A stretch of 35,704 nt of DNA, from positions 1 to 35,704 of the forward strand of contig JAITHT010000080.1 in NCBI GenBank assembly GCA_031279825.1, written 5' to 3'. Shown here one piece after another: positions 1 through 11,472 of this stretch (positions within the stretch are counted from its first letter, which is position 1; each line of letters opens with the position of its first letter). Below the pieces are notes generated by a model that was given only the letters and a program-made list of their open reading frames with translations, made no database searches and had not been told where the DNA came from. The position numbers and the translations under genes were made by a program. This DNA is from Desulfovibrio sp. (lineage in GTDB: Bacteria; Desulfobacterota; Desulfovibrionia; Desulfovibrionales; Desulfovibrionaceae).

Positions 1-704
1 AGGAGAGCGTGGCGTTCTTTACTGACGCGCGTGAGTTCCGCCAGGACGTCGTGGTGTTGGCCGCTTGTGAAGGAGGCGACTCCCGGACGGATGGCCCCGG
101 CTTTGTCCGCGGCGATTTCCCTGAGGGAATGCCCCAGAATGTGTTGATGATCTATGCTGATGGGCGTAAAGACGAGCAAATCCGCTTCCATGGCTGTGGT
201 GGCGTCGTAGATGCCGCCGAGTCCGCTTTCCATGATGGCGATGTCCGCGCCGCCTTCGGCAAAGGCCAGCGCCGCAAGGCAGGTGACGAACTCGAAATAC
301 GAAAGATCGCCGGCCCCATGCCGCATAAGCGTGTTGGCCAGATGAAGCCAGTGTTTTTCTTCCAGAAGTTCCTCATCAAGTCGTACTCGTTCGCGCACCG
401 AAAGAAAATGCGGCGAGGTATGCAGACCCGCGGACAGACCGTGTTCCCGCGCCAGAGCCGCCAGCATGGTTGAGACGGAACCTTTGCCGTTGGTGCCCAC
501 GATTTGTACAAGGCAATAGGGCGGCCGGCGCAACTTCAGGCGTTCGAGCACCGTTATCATGCGATCAAGACCGGGTCGCATACGGAAAAGGCCGAGATTC
601 GCAAGATACGAGGCAAAGGCCGGGGCATCGGTAAAGGCAGGCGCACCTTCATCGGCGTGTTGCGAATGCGGGACAGGCTTATGCATTGCTTCTGTATAGG
701 CCAT
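1..704 (-). CDS. folC: Folylpolyglutamate synthase / dihydrofolate synthase, N-terminal part (runs off left edge)
   Basis: An open minus-strand frame enters from the left edge and begins at the ATG at 704 (a second in-frame ATG is at 686; neither has a strong ribosome binding site). About 234 residues are visible against roughly 430 in the family, so the C-terminal half is outside the window. The reading gives the Mur-ligase-type P-loop GTNGKGS near residues 70-76, followed by the HTSPHF and YFEF segments typical of FolC. The enzyme adds glutamate to folates, and in bifunctional forms also makes dihydrofolate from dihydropteroate, using ATP in the cytoplasm. It lies downstream of the atp operon on the same strand but beyond a terminator, so it probably has its own promoter. 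The family call is firm; the exact start is not. Confidence 0.85.
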   Translation of the reverse strand, partial: MAYTEAMHKPVPHSQHADEGAPAFTDAPAFASYLANLGLFRMRPGLDRMITVLERLKLRRPPYCLVQIVGTNGKGSVSTMLAALAREHGLSAGLHTSPHFLSVRERVRLDEELLEEKHWLHLANTLMRHGAGDLSYFEFVTCLAALAFAEGGADIAIMESGLGGIYDATTAMEADLLVFTPISIDHQHILGHSLREIAADKAGAIRPGVASFTSGQHHDVLAELTRVSKERHAL

Positions 705-874
705 TTGTCGTATAAGGAGCAACAAAAAAAGCCCGGAATTCCAATGCCCTGTGTTGCGAGATATTGTGTATTTGTACTACGCAGGCGGTCACCCCCATGG
801 GTGATAGTGTTTTCGCGGTGCCGGTCGGGATGAAGTTTGCGGAAATAAAGCGGATGATGGCAATGCTATAATGT

Positions 875-906
875 AAAAGGGGCACCCTTTCGGGTGCCCC
901 TTTTTT
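875..906. terminator. Bidirectional rho-independent terminator
   Basis: Nine-base perfect arms GGGGCACCC and GGGTGCCCC (79-87 and 92-100 of the 800s block) enclose a TTTC loop. There is an A-tract on the left and a T6 tract on the right, so it can work in both directions. It lies between atpC and folC and probably ends the minus-strand atp transcript. Confidence 0.85.
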
Positions 907-911
907 GCTCT

Positions 912-937
912 GGGGCATTTTCAAAGTGGAAATGCTC
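912..937. repeat. Family A solo palindrome
   Basis: An imperfect palindrome (GGGCATTTTCA, spacer, TGGAAATGCTC) matches the head hairpin of the 127-bp family A repeats found elsewhere in the window. Here only the head is present, between the atpC stop and the terminator. It may be a remnant or a solo end. Confidence 0.6.
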
Positions 938-962
938 TATGTGAGTAAAACGAGCCGACGTA

Positions 963-1364
963 TCAACCGCGGTTTTTAAGAGACAGGCGATACGTAGCCC
1001 GGCGTAAGGCGAATTCAGCCCTGGGCAGACTGACATCAGATCCCTTGTGGGCTATTCGCTCGGTAGCGCGATTAAACGCCCGCTCGGCGCGTGCAAAATC
1101 AATATGCTCGGCTTCTTCGGCGCATTCCGCAAGCACGGTGACCGTGTTGTCGGAAACTTCGGCAAAGCCTCCGGAGACAAACACATAGCGAGTTTTGCTG
1201 TCAGCCTTGTAATACAGGCAACCAACGGCCAAACCCGAGATAAAGGGGACGTGTTCGGGCAATACGCCGAATTCGCCTTCAATGCCTGGCGCTCCGACAT
1301 ACTCCACTTGCCTGCTTAACACAATCTGGTCGGGAGTGACTATTTCCAATTGGAGCGATGCCAT
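963..1364 (-). CDS. atpC: F1 ATP synthase epsilon subunit
   Basis: This 133-residue protein has the usual length and the N-terminal beta-sandwich of the epsilon subunit ([25 protein letters not shown]), followed by the C-terminal helical hairpin. Epsilon joins gamma in the central stalk and links F1 to the c-ring; its C-terminal helices can inhibit ATP hydrolysis. A strong AGGAGGGAT site precedes the ATG at 1364. It is the last gene of the minus-strand atp operon, 9 nt after atpD, and the terminator follows about 60 nt downstream. Confidence 0.95.
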   Translation of the reverse strand: MASLQLEIVTPDQIVLSRQVEYVGAPGIEGEFGVLPEHVPFISGLAVGCLYYKADSKTRYVFVSGGFAEVSDNTVTVLAECAEEAEHIDFARAERAFNRATERIAHKGSDVSLPRAEFALRRATYRLSLKNRG

Positions 1365-1373
1365 GATCCCTCC

Positions 1374-2807
<1,434 letters not shown>

Positions 2808-3683
2808 TTAGCCTTTCAGCGCTTCAACGCCGCCCACGATATCCATAAGATCTTTGGTAATGGCCGCCTGACGCGTTTTATTATACAGCAGGGTCAATGC
2901 CGCCGTCATGTCGTCGCAGTTTTTCGTTGCATTATCCATAGCCATCATGCGAGCGGCGTGTTCACTGGCGGATGTATCTAGAAGGCCGCGATATATCTGC
3001 ACTTTAACGAAGCGAGGCAGAAGTTCGGCCAGAAGGCCTTCCACCGCCGGTTCGTAGATATAGTTCTTTGCCGCTCCCTCCGCGTGTTCGTCCCGGTGAT
3101 CCGCAGCAATGGGGAGAACAGGGAGGGACACGGGAACCTGCTTGGCGAGGCTGATGAATTCGCCGTAAACCATAAGCACTTCATCCAGTTGTCCGGAGAG
3201 AAAGTCATCCATAACGCGCTGACCGACCGAGACGGCCAATTGGAAGTCAAAGCTGTTCATCTGGCCTATGATGGCCAGGGGTATCTCGTACCCAAGCTTT
3301 CTGACGGCATCGCGCGCCTTCTTGCCTACGCAATAAAACTTGACGGCTTTGCCCTCCTTTGTTTTTTCTCTGGCGATTTTCAGAGCGGCGGTTATAATGT
3401 TGACGTTGAAACTGCCGCACAGACCTCGATCCGAGGTGGCAAGCACAATGCCGACGGTTTTTACCTCATCGCGAACAGCCAGAAAAGGATGGGCCGTCTC
3501 TTCGGACTGCCCTCCCAAATTGCTCAGCATGTCAAAGAACTTTTGCGCGTAGGGGCGAAAACGTTCAATGCGCTGTTGAGCGCCGCGCAACTTCGCGGAG
3601 GCGACCATGTTCATGGCCTTGGTGATCTGCTTGGTCTTCTTGACCCCGCCGATCTTTAACTTGACATCTTTAAGAGAAGCCAT
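2808..3683 (-). CDS. atpG: F1 ATP synthase gamma subunit
   Basis: At 291 residues this is full length. The N-terminal helix (ASLKDVKLKIGGVKKTKQITKAMNMVA) and the C-terminal helix (ASEHAARMMAMDNATKNCDDM) form the coiled-coil shaft that rotates inside the alpha3beta3 ring; the Rossmann-like middle (ATSDRGLCGSFN) is also present. GGAGG lies just before the ATG at 3683. It is 15 nt from the atpA stop, in the conserved order alpha-gamma-beta-epsilon. Confidence 0.95.
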   Translation of the reverse strand: MASLKDVKLKIGGVKKTKQITKAMNMVASAKLRGAQQRIERFRPYAQKFFDMLSNLGGQSEETAHPFLAVRDEVKTVGIVLATSDRGLCGSFNVNIITAALKIAREKTKEGKAVKFYCVGKKARDAVRKLGYEIPLAIIGQMNSFDFQLAVSVGQRVMDDFLSGQLDEVLMVYGEFISLAKQVPVSLPVLPIAADHRDEHAEGAAKNYIYEPAVEGLLAELLPRFVKVQIYRGLLDTSASEHAARMMAMDNATKNCDDMTAALTLLYNKTRQAAITKDLMDIVGGVEALKG

Positions 3684-3698
3684 TCATGCCTCCGGAAG

Positions 3699-5207
3699 TT
3701 ACGCCTTGAAGTCTTTCTTGAATTCCTTGATGGCCGTTTGCAGACGCTCTTCAATAGAGGCATCAAGAGCCTTTTTTTCTTTGATTTCTTTTAAAAGTTC
3801 AGCTTTGGAAGCCTTCATGAATTCCAGCAGAGCGATTTCAAAGGGACGGACCGCCTCCAAGGGAATATCGTCCATAAAGCCTTTGGTGGCGCTGTAGATG
3901 GATACGACCTGCTCATAATCTTCCATGGGTTTGTACTGAGGCTGTTTCAAAAGCTCCACCAGACGGGCGCCGCGATTGAGTTTTTGCAAGGTGCCTTTGT
4001 CCAGGTCGGAACCAAACTGCGCAAAGGCGGCCAACTCACGATACTGGGCAAGGTCAAGCCGCAGAGAACCCGCCACTTGTTTCATCGCTTTGATCTGGGC
4101 GGCTCCGCCCACGCGCGAAACAGACAGGCCGACGTTGATGGCCGGGCGAACCCCCGCGTTGAACAGATTGGGTTCAAGATACACTTGGCCGTCAGTAATG
4201 GAAATGACGTTGGTCGGAATGTAGGCGGACACGTCTCCGGCCTGGGTTTCGATAATCGGCAGGGCGGTCAGAGAACCTGCGCCTTGGCTGTCGGACATTT
4301 TCGCCGCGCGTTCAAGCAGACGGGAGTGCAGATAGAACACGTCGCCGGGGAAGGCTTCTCGTCCCGGAGGACGGCGGAGCAGCAGGGACATCTGGCGATA
4401 GGCCACGGCCTGCTTGGAAAGATCGTCGTAAATGATGAGGGCATGCTTGCCGCTGTTGCGGTAATATTCAGCCATGGCGCAACCGGAATAGGCCGCGATA
4501 TATTGGAGCGCGGCCGGTTCGGATGCCGTGGCCGAGATAATGGTGGTGTATTCCAAGGCGCCGTATTTCCGCAAGGTGTCGGCTACCAGAGCCACATTGG
4601 CTTTTTTCTGGCCGATGGCGACGTAAAAGCAGTGGATATCGGTATTTTTCTGGGCGAGAATGGCATCAATACACACGGCCGTCTTGCCTGTTTGCCGGTC
4701 GCCGATGATCAGTTCGCGCTGTCCCCGGCCGATTGGCGTCATGGCGTCAATGGCCTTGATGCCGGTAGGCATGGGTTCATGGACTGATTTTCGGGCGATG
4801 ATGCCGGGAGCTTTGATTTCCACCGGGCGAAGTTCCGTTTTTCCCAAAGGGCCAAGGCCGTCAATCGGCTGGCCGAGAGGATTAAGGACCCGGCCCATAA
4901 CAGCGTCGCCCACCGGTACGGAGAATATCTGGCCGGTGCGCTTGACCGGATCTCCCTCTTTGATATTGGTATCGTCGCCGAGCAGGGCGACGCCCACGTT
5001 GTCTTCTTCAAGGTTCAGCACCATGCCCATGAGGCCGCCCGGGAATTCAAGCAATTCCATAGCCATGGCGTTGCTGACCCCGTAGACGCGGGCAATACCG
5101 TCACCGACATACAGTACGGTGCCGGTTTCGCTCATTTCCACGCGCTGTTCGTAATTTTGGATTTGACTCTCTAAAATTTTGCTGATTTCTTCGACTTTAA
5201 TCTGCAT
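3699..5207 (-). CDS. atpA: F1 ATP synthase alpha subunit
   Basis: This is the non-catalytic nucleotide-binding subunit of F1. From the ATG at 5207 it is 502 residues, the usual size, beginning [12 protein letters not shown]. The P-loop GDRQTGKT is at 169-176, with the beta-barrel before it and the helical C-terminus after. The frame can be extended upstream to 5270, but that adds about 21 residues overlapping atpH that are not family-like, and a GGGGTGA site precedes 5207. The gap to atpH is only 4 nt. Confidence 0.95.
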   Translation of the reverse strand: MQIKVEEISKILESQIQNYEQRVEMSETGTVLYVGDGIARVYGVSNAMAMELLEFPGGLMGMVLNLEEDNVGVALLGDDTNIKEGDPVKRTGQIFSVPVGDAVMGRVLNPLGQPIDGLGPLGKTELRPVEIKAPGIIARKSVHEPMPTGIKAIDAMTPIGRGQRELIIGDRQTGKTAVCIDAILAQKNTDIHCFYVAIGQKKANVALVADTLRKYGALEYTTIISATASEPAALQYIAAYSGCAMAEYYRNSGKHALIIYDDLSKQAVAYRQMSLLLRRPPGREAFPGDVFYLHSRLLERAAKMSDSQGAGSLTALPIIETQAGDVSAYIPTNVISITDGQVYLEPNLFNAGVRPAINVGLSVSRVGGAAQIKAMKQVAGSLRLDLAQYRELAAFAQFGSDLDKGTLQKLNRGARLVELLKQPQYKPMEDYEQVVSIYSATKGFMDDIPLEAVRPFEIALLEFMKASKAELLKEIKEKKALDASIEERLQTAIKEFKKDFKA

Positions 5208-5211
5208 GGCC

Positions 5212-5763
5212 CTACTCACCCCTCTTGATGGTGTCTTTGAGGATGGAAAGTTGTGCGCGGAGGCTGGCATCCATCACCTGATCGCCTACCTTGAGCACCA
5301 CGCCTCCAAGAATTTCGGGGGATACCCCGAATGACAGCATAAGCGTATGCTTGGTTTTTTTCTCGAGTTGTTTGACAATGGCGGTTTGTTTTGCCGCGTC
5401 CATCGGGATTGCCGTGAGCAATTCTCCTCGAATGACCCCTTTTTCCGCATCAAGTAGTTGATCGAAGACGGTTGCGATACGGTCCAACTCGCGAAGGCGA
5501 TCCTTTTCCGCCAGGAGGAAACAAAAGTGGACAACGACGCCTGAAAGCTTCAATCTGGTGATTAATTGCGCCACTGTTTGTTTTTTTTCTTCGGGCGAAA
5601 AAATCGGGTTGCGGAAAAACTGGGCAAGACTCGGTGATTCTTGCAGAATCGTACGGATGGCTCCAAGGCCGGAGGCATAATTTTCCAGTTCCGGCAGACC
5701 GTTTTTTTTGCCGAGAGCGAATAAGGCTCTGGCATATCTGCGTGCTACTACATTGCCGGTCAA
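5212..5763 (-). CDS. atpH: F1 ATP synthase delta subunit
   Basis: This 183-residue protein matches the OSCP/delta family: an N-terminal helical bundle ([26 protein letters not shown]) and the C-terminal signature [22 protein letters not shown]. Delta connects F1 to the peripheral b/b' stalk. The start is a TTG at 5763 that overlaps the atpF stop codon (TTGA), preceded by AAGGTGG at good spacing, which suggests translational coupling with atpF. Confidence 0.92.
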   Translation of the reverse strand: MTGNVVARRYARALFALGKKNGLPELENYASGLGAIRTILQESPSLAQFFRNPIFSPEEKKQTVAQLITRLKLSGVVVHFCFLLAEKDRLRELDRIATVFDQLLDAEKGVIRGELLTAIPMDAAKQTAIVKQLEKKTKHTLMLSFGVSPEILGGVVLKVGDQVMDASLRAQLSILKDTIKRGE

Positions 5764-6332
5764 TTGATCACCACCTTTGTTAGATATTTATCTATAAGCT
5801 TTGCATGGTCCGGAGCAGAAAGCTTTTGAGCAAGCAGCGTTTCCGTGGCTGCGACAATGTGTTCGGCCATTTCAGCGCGCATGGCGCTGATGGCGGCATT
5901 GATCTCATTGTCGGCGGTTTTTTTCGCCGCAACGGTGATTTGTTCGGCTGTTTTCTGCGCTTGGGCGATGATAGCGGCCTTCATGGTTTCTCCCTGCGCG
6001 ATGTGTTCCGCCAGAAGGGCTTGGCATTCCCGATCAAGATTGGCGATGCGTTTTTCCACCTCTTTGAGGTTCTGCTGCATTTCGCGCTTGCGTTCCTCAA
6101 GGGTGGCTATTTCAGCGGCTATGCCCTCGCTGCGACCTTTAAAAAAAGCGGCTATCTTTTTGCCGAAGAAATAATAAATAATAGCAAGAACAGCGATAAA
6201 ATTAATGATGCGATAGGCAAAGTTCTTCCACGGCAATTCGTGAGCCTGCCCGACGTCGCCTGAGGCAAGCGCGAAAGTGGCGGTGAACAGCAAAAGAAAA
6301 ACTACGATGAAAAGCGTCTTCAATCTGTGCAC
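5760..6332 (-). CDS. atpF: ATP synthase subunit b (peripheral stalk)
   Basis: The protein has a signal-like hydrophobic N-terminus (LKTLFIVVFLLLFTATFALA), a second membrane segment (FAYRIINFIAVLAIIYYFFGKK), then a long charged helix that would dimerise with b' to form the stator. The longest open frame starts at 6407, inside atpF', but a GGAGGG at 6340-6345 sits 7 nt before a GTG at 6332, giving about 190 residues. An ATG at 6347 is the alternative. An extra N-terminal hydrophobic segment is also known in b subunits of some delta-type proteobacteria. Its stop overlaps the atpH start. Confidence 0.85.
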   Translation of the reverse strand: MHRLKTLFIVVFLLLFTATFALASGDVGQAHELPWKNFAYRIINFIAVLAIIYYFFGKKIAAFFKGRSEGIAAEIATLEERKREMQQNLKEVEKRIANLDRECQALLAEHIAQGETMKAAIIAQAQKTAEQITVAAKKTADNEINAAISAMRAEMAEHIVAATETLLAQKLSAPDHAKLIDKYLTKVVIN

Positions 6333-6339
6333 GCGAAAA

Positions 6340-6345
6340 CCCTCC
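6340..6345 (-). promoter_or_regulatory. Ribosome binding site deciding the atpF start
   Basis: On the minus strand GGAGGG is followed by seven bases and then GTG (6332). The ATG at 6347 lies just upstream of this site, so the GTG is the better start. Confidence 0.55.
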
Positions 6346-6372
6346 ATAACGTCGTAAAGGCGTTGCCGTTGG

Positions 6373-6789
6373 TTATCCGAGAATTTTATCAAGCGCTTTG
6401 GCGGCATAGGCGTTAACTTGCGAAAGAAGAGCGGCTGTTGCCTTGTGAGTATCTTCAGCGATCTGTTTTTTAGCGGAATTCAGATATCTCTGGGCTTCAG
6501 CCTGGGCGGCATGAATGGTAGCCTGTTCCTGAGTCTGTCCTTCGGCTTTAAGAGCGTCACGGGCAAGAGACGCTTTGCTTCGCGCTTCACTGACGGCGTT
6601 TTCGTAAGCGCTGACTTTTGCGGCGGCTTCGGCGTTGCATTTTTCAATATCGGCGAGACAGTCGGCGGTGAGAGCGTTGCGATCGGCTATTTGCTGCCGC
6701 ACCGGCTTGATAAGAAGAAAATTGAGCGCTACCAGGGTAACCAGAAAGTTAGCCAGTTGTATCAGCAGTGTCTTATCTAAATCAATCAT
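6373..6789 (-). CDS. atpF': ATP synthase subunit b' (second peripheral stalk subunit)
   Basis: This 138-residue protein has an N-terminal membrane segment (LLIQLANFLVTLVALNFLLIKPV) and then an almost uninterrupted Ala/Glu/Lys-rich helix, the pattern of subunit b'. Together with the b subunit encoded just downstream it would form a b/b' stator, as in photosynthetic bacteria and many sulfate reducers. An AGGAGAAC site precedes the ATG at 6789. It is the first gene of this atp operon; the a and c subunit genes (atpB, atpE) are not here and must lie elsewhere. Confidence 0.9.
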   Translation of the reverse strand: MIDLDKTLLIQLANFLVTLVALNFLLIKPVRQQIADRNALTADCLADIEKCNAEAAAKVSAYENAVSEARSKASLARDALKAEGQTQEQATIHAAQAEAQRYLNSAKKQIAEDTHKATAALLSQVNAYAAKALDKILG

Positions 6790-6963
6790 ACGTTCTCCTT
6801 AACTGGGATTTATGGAATACGTATCCCGGATCGACGACGGAACCCGTCTTGGCGGCTACTGTCGAAAGGCGTGCAAAAACTGCCGCGGAGACAAGGCGCA
6901 CCGCCATTGCCTGCAGCTTACATGCCGACTTTGTCAGCAGCTACGATTGTACGAATCGCAGTG

Positions 6964-6992
6964 AGCCTATCCGAGCGAGGTATATTTGTAAA
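6964..6992 (-). promoter_or_regulatory. Candidate sigma-70 promoter of the atp operon
   Basis: On the minus strand TTTACA (6987-6992) is separated by 17 bases from TAGGCT (6964-6969), about 175 nt upstream of atpF'. The spacing is ideal and the -35 box good, but the -10 box is weak. This is a prediction from consensus only. Confidence 0.35.
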
Positions 6993-7063
6993 GTTTTTTT
7001 ATTGATGTTGTTGGAGGGCAATTCTGCTTGCCGAAACAAAGGCGCGGGGCGATAGTCTTTTTG

Positions 7064-7116
7064 CTACAAGTGATTTCATAAATGGGCCAATAGCCCATTT
7101 ATGAAATCACTTGTAG
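7064..7116. repeat. Perfect 24-bp-arm palindrome related to family B ends
   Basis: Positions 7064-7087 and 7093-7116 are exact reverse complements separated by CAATA. The outer part (CTACAAGTGATTTCATA) is the same sequence that ends the family B elements near 22733 and, with changes, near 28276. It lies in the 570-nt divergent gap between the atp and arn operons. There is no T-tract, so it is not a typical terminator; it looks like a solo repeat end. Confidence 0.85.
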
Positions 7117-7359
7117 CGTATTTTGATGTTGCAACGCTTCACAGCGCGCATGCGTAGTTATGCGCTGTATCTCCCGAAAGGCGCAGGCGGAACACGTTTC
7201 GCCGTTAAACGCCGGAGGGAGCGAAATGCTTCAGGGAGGCGCTCTGAGGGATTCGGGAAGCGTGCGGGCCGGCGTACGGGGGCTGGCGGAAAAGCCTGAG
7301 GTGGAGTATAGGAGTGACGGCGCATCGCCGACCACCTTCAACATTTACGGAAAATCGTC
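7117..7359 (+). other. Leader region of the arn operon
   Basis: I see no convincing gene here. There is a bulged hairpin at 7141-7169 (ACAGCG paired with CGCTGT). A short open frame from the ATG at 7226 has an excellent GGAGGGAGCG site, whereas arnB itself has only a weak site. That frame runs out of frame into arnB and its codon choice does not look like a gene. Confidence 0.4.
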
Positions 7360-8508
7360 ATGGAATCTTTTCTGCCCTTTTCCCATCCAGCCATCGGGGA
7401 TGCGGAAATGGCCGCGGTTGAACAGGTTCTGCGTTCCGGCTGGATAACCACCGGTCCGTGGAATCACGATCTGGAATCGGCCTTTTGCCGACAGTTCGGC
7501 TGCGAACATGCCGTTGCCCTTTCTTCGGCCACTGCCGGCATGCATGCGGTTCTGGCCGCGCTCGGGGTCGGCCCTGGAGACGAGGTGATCACTCCCTCGC
7601 AGACGTGGGTTTCCACACCCAACATGATAGCGCTTCTCGGCGCCGAGCCGGTAATGGTCGATGTGGATCGCGATACGCTGATGGTGAGCGCGGAGGCGGT
7701 TGAAGCGGCCATTACTCCCAGAACCAGGGCAATTGTTCCTGTGCATTATGCGGGAGCTCCCCTTGATCTGGATTCTCTGCGGACCGTGGCCGGACGGCGC
7801 GGCATCGCGCTGGTTGAAGACGCGGCCCATGCCGTAGGAAGCCGTTTCGGCGACGAATGGGTGGGCGCGCGGGGCACGGCCGTCTTTTCCTTTCACGCCA
7901 TAAAGAATGTCACCTGCGCGGAAGGCGGCCTGCTTGCCACTGATGACGGGGCGCTGGCGGATCGGGTGCGCCGCCTGAAATTTCACGGGCTGGGGTTGGA
8001 CGCCTTCGATCGGGAGCAACAGGGCCGCAGGCCGCAGGCGGAAGTGATGGAGCCCGGCTACAAATATAATCTTTCCGATCTGCACGCAGCCCTTGCGGTG
8101 ACGCAACTCGCCCGTCTGCCGGAACTTAACGGGCGCCGCAAGCAATTGGCGGAACGCTATCTGGCGGGCCTTAAGGATTCTCCTTTCCTGCCTCTGGGGT
8201 TGCCCGAGTATCCCCATGAGCACGCCTGGCATTTATTCATGATTCGGGTGGATGAAGAGCGTTGCGGGATAGGCCGCGATGCCCTGATGGAACGCCTGAA
8301 GGCCGTGAACATAGGAACCGGCCTGCACTTTCGGGCGGTTCACACGCAGCGCTATTACCGCGAGCGCTATCCAAGTCTGGTTCTGCCCAATACCGAATGG
8401 AATTCCATGCGTCTGTGCACCCTGCCTCTTTTCCCGGATATGGCGGAACGCGACGTGGATCGCGTGCTTGACGCCTTACTCTCCATTCAGAGGAGTCCGC
8501 ATGCATGA
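7360..8508 (+). CDS. arnB: UDP-4-amino-4-deoxy-L-arabinose--oxoglutarate aminotransferase
   Basis: This PLP-dependent DegT/DnrJ/EryC1-family aminotransferase converts the UDP-4-keto-pentose made by ArnA into UDP-4-amino-4-deoxy-L-arabinose using glutamate. At 382 residues it is the usual size. The PLP lysine is K182 in [14 protein letters not shown], the same position and motif as in E. coli ArnB. The upstream segments GWITTGPW and [10 protein letters not shown] and the aspartate of [10 protein letters not shown], which contacts the PLP ring nitrogen, are also present. It is the first gene of the arn operon and overlaps arnC by 8 nt. Only a weak ribosome binding site precedes the ATG. Confidence 0.95.
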   Translation: MESFLPFSHPAIGDAEMAAVEQVLRSGWITTGPWNHDLESAFCRQFGCEHAVALSSATAGMHAVLAALGVGPGDEVITPSQTWVSTPNMIALLGAEPVMVDVDRDTLMVSAEAVEAAITPRTRAIVPVHYAGAPLDLDSLRTVAGRRGIALVEDAAHAVGSRFGDEWVGARGTAVFSFHAIKNVTCAEGGLLATDDGALADRVRRLKFHGLGLDAFDREQQGRRPQAEVMEPGYKYNLSDLHAALAVTQLARLPELNGRRKQLAERYLAGLKDSPFLPLGLPEYPHEHAWHLFMIRVDEERCGIGRDALMERLKAVNIGTGLHFRAVHTQRYYRERYPSLVLPNTEWNSMRLCTLPLFPDMAERDVDRVLDALLSIQRSPHA

Positions 8509-9484
8509 TCTTACGTCTGTCCGCAAGGTTTCCATCGTCATTCCCGTGTATAATGAGCGGGAATGCTTGCCTGAACTGCTGGAGCGGACGTCCGCCGCGT
8601 GCCGGCTGCTGGAGCGCGATTATGAAATAATTCTGGTGGATGACGGCAGTGCGGACGATTCCGCCGGTATTCTCACGGCGGCTGCGGAACGGTCGGGCGG
8701 GCGCATCGTCGCGGTGTTGCTCAACCGTAATTACGGCCAGCACGCGGCGGTCATGGCGGGTTTGAGCCAGGCGGACGGGGATGTGATCATCACCCTGGAC
8801 GCGGATTTACAAAATCCGCCTGAGGAAATTCCGCGTTTGATCAGCGCGGCCGAGCAAGGATACGATGTCGTGGGAACAGTGCGCGACAACCGTCAAGACA
8901 GCCTGTTCCGCAAGGGCTGTTCCCGCCTGATCAACCGTCTGATCCAGCGCGCCACCGGCAAGGGGATGGAGGATTACGGCTGCATGCTGCGGGCCTATCG
9001 CCGTCATATCGTAGCCGCCATGCTGGACTGCCATGAGCGCAGCACCTTCATTCCGATTCTTGCCAACATCTTTGCGCGCAGGACTGTGGAGATCAGGGTC
9101 AGCCATAGCGAGCGCAAGTTCGGCGATTCCAAATACGGCTTGCTTAAGCTGGTCAATCTCATGTTCGATTTGATCACCTGTCTGACGACAACCCCATTGC
9201 GCCTGCTGAGCGTGCTCGGCAGCCTTATCGCTTGTTCCGGCTTTTTGCTGGCGGTGACTCTGGTTGTCCTGCGGTGTATTCTGGGGCCGGACTGGGCGGC
9301 TGAGGGAGTGTTCATGCTCTTTGCCATCCTTTTCATGTTTGTCGGCGCCCAATTTATCGGTCTGGGGCTTTTGGGGGAATACATCGGGCGCATTTATAAC
9401 GACGTGCGTGCCAGACCCCGTTATTTCATCCAGCAGGTGACAGGCAAAACCCCGCTTCAGGGCGTGAACAGGAATATGCTATGA
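8501..9484 (+). CDS. arnC: Undecaprenyl-phosphate 4-deoxy-4-formamido-L-arabinose transferase
   Basis: This GT2-family membrane glycosyltransferase moves the formylated aminoarabinose from UDP to undecaprenyl phosphate at the inner membrane. From the ATG at 8501, which follows AGAGGAG, it is 327 residues (E. coli 322). It shows the GT-A start [10 protein letters not shown], the VDDGSADDS segment, [13 protein letters not shown], and two C-terminal membrane helices ([18 protein letters not shown] and [20 protein letters not shown]). The open frame continues 11 codons upstream inside arnB, but these are not family-like. It overlaps arnA by 4 nt. Confidence 0.93.
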   Translation: MHDLTSVRKVSIVIPVYNERECLPELLERTSAACRLLERDYEIILVDDGSADDSAGILTAAAERSGGRIVAVLLNRNYGQHAAVMAGLSQADGDVIITLDADLQNPPEEIPRLISAAEQGYDVVGTVRDNRQDSLFRKGCSRLINRLIQRATGKGMEDYGCMLRAYRRHIVAAMLDCHERSTFIPILANIFARRTVEIRVSHSERKFGDSKYGLLKLVNLMFDLITCLTTTPLRLLSVLGSLIACSGFLLAVTLVVLRCILGPDWAAEGVFMLFAILFMFVGAQFIGLGLLGEYIGRIYNDVRARPRYFIQQVTGKTPLQGVNRNML

Positions 9485-11472
9485 AAACAGTCGTCTTCGC
9501 ATACCACGATATTGGCTGCACCGGCCTGCGCGCTCTGACGGAAGCAGGCTTTACGATCCAGGCGGTCTTCACCCATGCGGATGATCCGGGGGAAAGGCGC
9601 TTTTTTTCCTCCGTGGCGCATACGGCATCAGAGCTTGGCCTGCCCGTATTCGCGCCGGAAGACGTCAATCATCCCCTTTGGGTGGAACGTCTGCGTCAGT
9701 GGAAGCCTGATGTTCTTTTTTCTTTTTATTATCGTAAGCTGCTTGGAGAGGAAGCGCTCTCCATAGCGCCTAACGGGGGATTCAATCTGCACGGATCCCT
9801 GTTGCCCCGCTATCGAGGGCGCGCTCCGGTAAATTGGGCGCTGGTCAATGGAGAGCGCGAAACCGGCGTTACTCTCCATACCATGACCAGGCGGGCGGAT
9901 GCCGGAGATATTGTCGGGCAGCGCTCCGTGTCCATAGAGGAAGAAGATACCGCGCTCAGCCTGCACGGCAAATTGAATGAGGCGGCTCGTGCACTCCTGG
10001 CGGAGATCCTGCCGCAGATTAAAAAAGGCTCACTGACGTTACGGAAACAAAATGAGGAGGACGCCACCTATTTCGGCCGCCGTACTCCCGCGGACGGCGA
10101 AATCGTCTGGCATAAGCCGGCGCGCGAGATTAACAATCTTATCCGCGCGGTGACGGAACCCTACCCCGGAGCCTTTACCTGGTTTGGACAGCAAAAGATG
10201 ATTATCTGGAAGAGCCGCATTCTTGACTCGCCGCATAGGGAACTGCCGGGCACGCTGCTTGCTTTGGAACCGCCGACAGTGGCCTGCGGGGAAGGGGCTC
10301 TGGAAATACTCGCCGGACAGAGTGACGACGGCTTGTACAGACAAGGAACTTTTCTGGCGCGGAGCATGAATCTGGTGAAGGGAGGCCGCCTGACGGGGAG
10401 GGCGGACGCCGCGCTCCGGCGGAAACGGCCTGTCCGGGTGCTGATTTTAGGGATCAACGGCTTTATAGGCAACCATCTTACAGAACGTTTGTTGAGGGAG
10501 GGCGGCTACGAAGTTTACGGCTTGGATATCGGTTCCGAAGCCATCAGCCGCTTTCTGGATTGCCCGGAATTCCATTTTGTGGAGGGCGATGTCGGCATCC
10601 ATACGGAATGGATTGAATATCACATAAAGAAATGCGACGTTATCTTGCCTCTGGTGGCCATAGCCACGCCGATTGAATACACGCGCAACCCTTTGCGTGT
10701 ATTTGAGCTGGATTTTGAAGAAAATTTAAAAATCGTCCGCTATTGCGTCAAGTATAAAAAGCGCATTATTTTTCCTTCCACTTCCGAAGTTTACGGCATG
10801 TGCGACGATGTGGAGTTTGACGAAGACAGTTCCCGCCTCATTCTCGGCCCGATTAATAAGCAGCGCTGGATTTACTCCGCTTCTAAACAACTGCTTGATC
10901 GGGTCATCTGGGCTTACGGCACCGGCGAGGGACTTGCCTTTACCCTGTTCCGGCCTTTTAACTGGATGGGGCCGCGTCTGGATAATCTGCACGCCGCGCG
11001 CATAGGCAGTTCCCGCGCCATTACGCAGCTTATTCTTAATTTGGTGGACGGCTCGCCCATTAAGCTGGTGGATGGGGGCGAACAGAAACGCTGTTTTACC
11101 GATATCAACGACGGTATAGATGCCTTGTACAAGATTATTGACAATACCGATAAGCGTTGCGACGGGCAGATCATTAATATCGGCAACCCTGATAATGAAG
11201 CCAGCATCCGCGAACTTGCCCTGATTCTGCTCGAGTGTTTCGACAGACACCCTTTACGCGGCTCTTTTCCTCCTTTTGCCGGGCTTCAGACCGTGGAGAG
11301 CGGCGACTACTACGGCAAAGGCTATCAGGACGTGGCCCACCGCAAGCCCAGCATCAAAAACGCCCGCCGTCTGCTCGGCTGGAGCCCGCGGGTGCCGCTG
11401 CGCAAGACCGTTGAGGAAACCCTGGACTTCTTTTTACGCGCGGCGGTCGGCCGTTTTGATGATAACGCATGA
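9481..11472 (+). CDS. arnA: Bifunctional UDP-4-amino-4-deoxy-L-arabinose formyltransferase / UDP-glucuronate oxidative decarboxylase
   Basis: This 663-residue fused enzyme (E. coli 660) supplies two steps of the aminoarabinose pathway. The N-terminal formyltransferase (about 1-300) keeps the catalytic residues N102, H104 and D140, seen in [21 protein letters not shown] and the following RRADAGDIV. The C-terminal short-chain dehydrogenase (about 319-663) has the NAD-binding [12 protein letters not shown], the FPSTSEVYG serine/glutamate segment and YSASK (YxxxK). It oxidises and decarboxylates UDP-glucuronate to the 4-keto-pentose. Both halves look intact. It has ATGA overlaps with arnC before it and arnD after it. 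Confidence 0.96.
   Translation: MKTVVFAYHDIGCTGLRALTEAGFTIQAVFTHADDPGERRFFSSVAHTASELGLPVFAPEDVNHPLWVERLRQWKPDVLFSFYYRKLLGEEALSIAPNGGFNLHGSLLPRYRGRAPVNWALVNGERETGVTLHTMTRRADAGDIVGQRSVSIEEEDTALSLHGKLNEAARALLAEILPQIKKGSLTLRKQNEEDATYFGRRTPADGEIVWHKPAREINNLIRAVTEPYPGAFTWFGQQKMIIWKSRILDSPHRELPGTLLALEPPTVACGEGALEILAGQSDDGLYRQGTFLARSMNLVKGGRLTGRADAALRRKRPVRVLILGINGFIGNHLTERLLREGGYEVYGLDIGSEAISRFLDCPEFHFVEGDVGIHTEWIEYHIKKCDVILPLVAIATPIEYTRNPLRVFELDFEENLKIVRYCVKYKKRIIFPSTSEVYGMCDDVEFDEDSSRLILGPINKQRWIYSASKQLLDRVIWAYGTGEGLAFTLFRPFNWMGPRLDNLHAARIGSSRAITQLILNLVDGSPIKLVDGGEQKRCFTDINDGIDALYKIIDNTDKRCDGQIINIGNPDNEASIRELALILLECFDRHPLRGSFPPFAGLQTVESGDYYGKGYQDVAHRKPSIKNARRLLGWSPRVPLRKTVEETLDFFLRAAVGRFDDNA

Noticed and set aside
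9-473. 154-codon plus-strand open frame at the left edge
   Set aside because: The minus strand encodes FolC with its P-loop here; the plus frame is a shadow.
6768-7055. 95-codon plus-strand frame upstream of the atp operon
   Set aside because: It overlaps the atpF' start and the probable promoter region and has low-complexity, unprotein-like content.
6790-7359. tRNA or rRNA gene in the atp-arn gap
   Set aside because: No T-loop GGTTCGA-type segment with matching acceptor arms was found; the symmetry there is a simple palindrome.
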